Shown: positions 5,199-5,760 of the stretch, in pieces
Layout of the letters: every line of letters begins with the position of its first letter
Position numbering within the stretch: the stretch's first letter is position 1
Source of the DNA: Alkalinema sp. CAN_BIN05
GTDB lineage: Bacteria > Cyanobacteriota > Cyanobacteriia > Leptolyngbyales > Leptolyngbyaceae
DNA: 5,760 bases
Direction: 5' to 3'
Assembly (NCBI GenBank): GCA_026786325.1
Contig: JAJAYH010000422.1
Span: forward strand, 1-5,760
Position numbers and translations under genes: made by a program
Notes under the pieces: model-generated
What the model saw: the letters and a program-made list of their open reading frames with translations, nothing else
Told to the model about the DNA's origin: nothing
Database searches by the model: none

Positions 5199-5760
5199 AA
5201 ATCATTACACTATAGTCGTGGTCCAATCTAATGGAGCAACAACTTTAAGTTCCTCTTGATTTGCCGGATGTGCGAATCCTGGACGTTAGCTAAACCGAAA
5301 CATCAGAGTAGCTCATTCGGGTAGAAAGTACGGTGCAGGGAACCACCTGTCGAAACTGTAGTCACATTCAACAGTGAGTGATGTCAGTCGGAAATTGAAT
5401 CAGAGTGAATCGAGAAAAACGCTGTTGAATCGTCTGTTTGTCTATTCCCCTGAGATTGAGCATGCTCATACAGCGCTAGCAACTGACTCAGATTTTTGAA
5501 GCAGACCATACTATAGAGACTCGACGATCGTGGCGATTCGAGCTTGGTGCAACAGCGTTTGTCGTCGCAAGATTAAGGAATTTGATAGTTTTTTGACCAC
5601 GGTCGATAACAGGCTTGATGAGATGAAAAATTACTTTGTAGAATGTCATATTCATATGAGATCTAGAAGAGCTAGTTTATGAAACCTCCTATAGAACCCA
5701 TTTGACATTCTAGGGTATCCTAAAAGCAGCGTAAAAAACTCATATTCACCAGTCCTATGG
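5199..5760. other. Degenerate sequence without a recognisable gene
   Basis: No frame stays open far. On the minus strand, 5205-5285 reads RPGFAHPANQEELKVVAPLD then WTTTIV before a stop, in the same frame as the transposase fragment. Further upstream, 5488-5655 encodes MNMTFYKVIFHLIKPVIDRG and on to 55 residues, and a shifted frame within it reads LILRRQTLLHQARIATIVES before a stop. These look like broken coding sequence, perhaps the missing front of the same transposase or an older host gene, but I recognise none. An AGGAGG on the minus strand (5685-5690) is 29 bases from the nearest ATG, too far to serve it. Confidence 0.35.
5639..5712. repeat. Inverted repeat, 10-bp perfect arms, 54-base spacer
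   Basis: TAGAATGTCA (5639-5648) is the exact reverse complement of TGACATTCTA (5703-5712). The arms stop abruptly on both sides and the spacer has only minor symmetry (CTAG repeats at about 5663-5675). It may be the ends of a tiny element or chance. Confidence 0.35.

Noticed and set aside
5520..5542. Short inverted repeat CTCGA/TCGAG around a CGATCG core
   Set aside because: Five-base arms are within chance expectation in a genome rich in CGATCG.
4829..5758. A complete insertion sequence bounded by ATAGGACT-like ends
   Set aside because: The similarity between the ends is only about eight bases, and the interior lacks a continuous transposase, so the boundaries cannot be supported.
1..5760. 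CRISPR array, tRNA, rRNA or toxin-antitoxin pair
   Set aside because: No regularly spaced repeats, no cloverleaf-like or ribosomal RNA sequence, and no paired small genes were seen.

Overview
The window looks like cyanobacterial chromosome in an accessory, insertion-sequence-rich stretch. The clues are many CGATCG cores, including one full GCGATCGC (HIP1) octamer at 3285-3292 inside the cytochrome gene, moderate GC content, and transposon and VWA-protein remnants of kinds common in cyanobacteria. This is an inference from sequence style. I cannot name a genus.

Only one intact gene is present: a 693-residue, membrane-anchored or exported di-haem c-type cytochrome related to the cytochrome c peroxidase/MauG group (2520-4601, minus strand). 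It has a perfect Shine-Dalgarno sequence and a probable hairpin terminator. Almost everything else is decayed mobile DNA or genes broken by it.

Layout. 1-160: non-coding, with a palindrome. 161-1360: a 1200-bp ISAs1-family insertion sequence with 20-bp terminal inverted repeats (19/20), a degenerate 9-bp target duplication (7/9), and a transposase split by two opposite frameshifts that nevertheless keeps all three DDE residues. 1361-1620: coding-like debris. About 1621-2026, plus strand: a fragment of a von Willebrand A (VWA) domain gene with a one-base deletion inside its metal-binding motif. It is joined at about 2015-2030 to the 3' end of an ISAzo13-family transposase (to 2386, plus strand). 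2387-2519: gap between convergent genes, with two hairpins. 2520-4601: the cytochrome gene. 4613-4910: its upstream region, ending in a near-perfect 17-bp-arm hairpin (4851-4894). 4911-5174, minus strand: the last 87 codons of another DDE transposase, whose stop codon overlaps a GGGACTTACGCA sequence typical of cyanobacterial element ends. 5199-5760: degenerate sequence without a recognisable gene.

I see no working multi-gene system here. The points of most interest are the unusually large di-haem cytochrome, the stack of nested or fused transposon remnants beside it, and the 4851-4894 hairpin.
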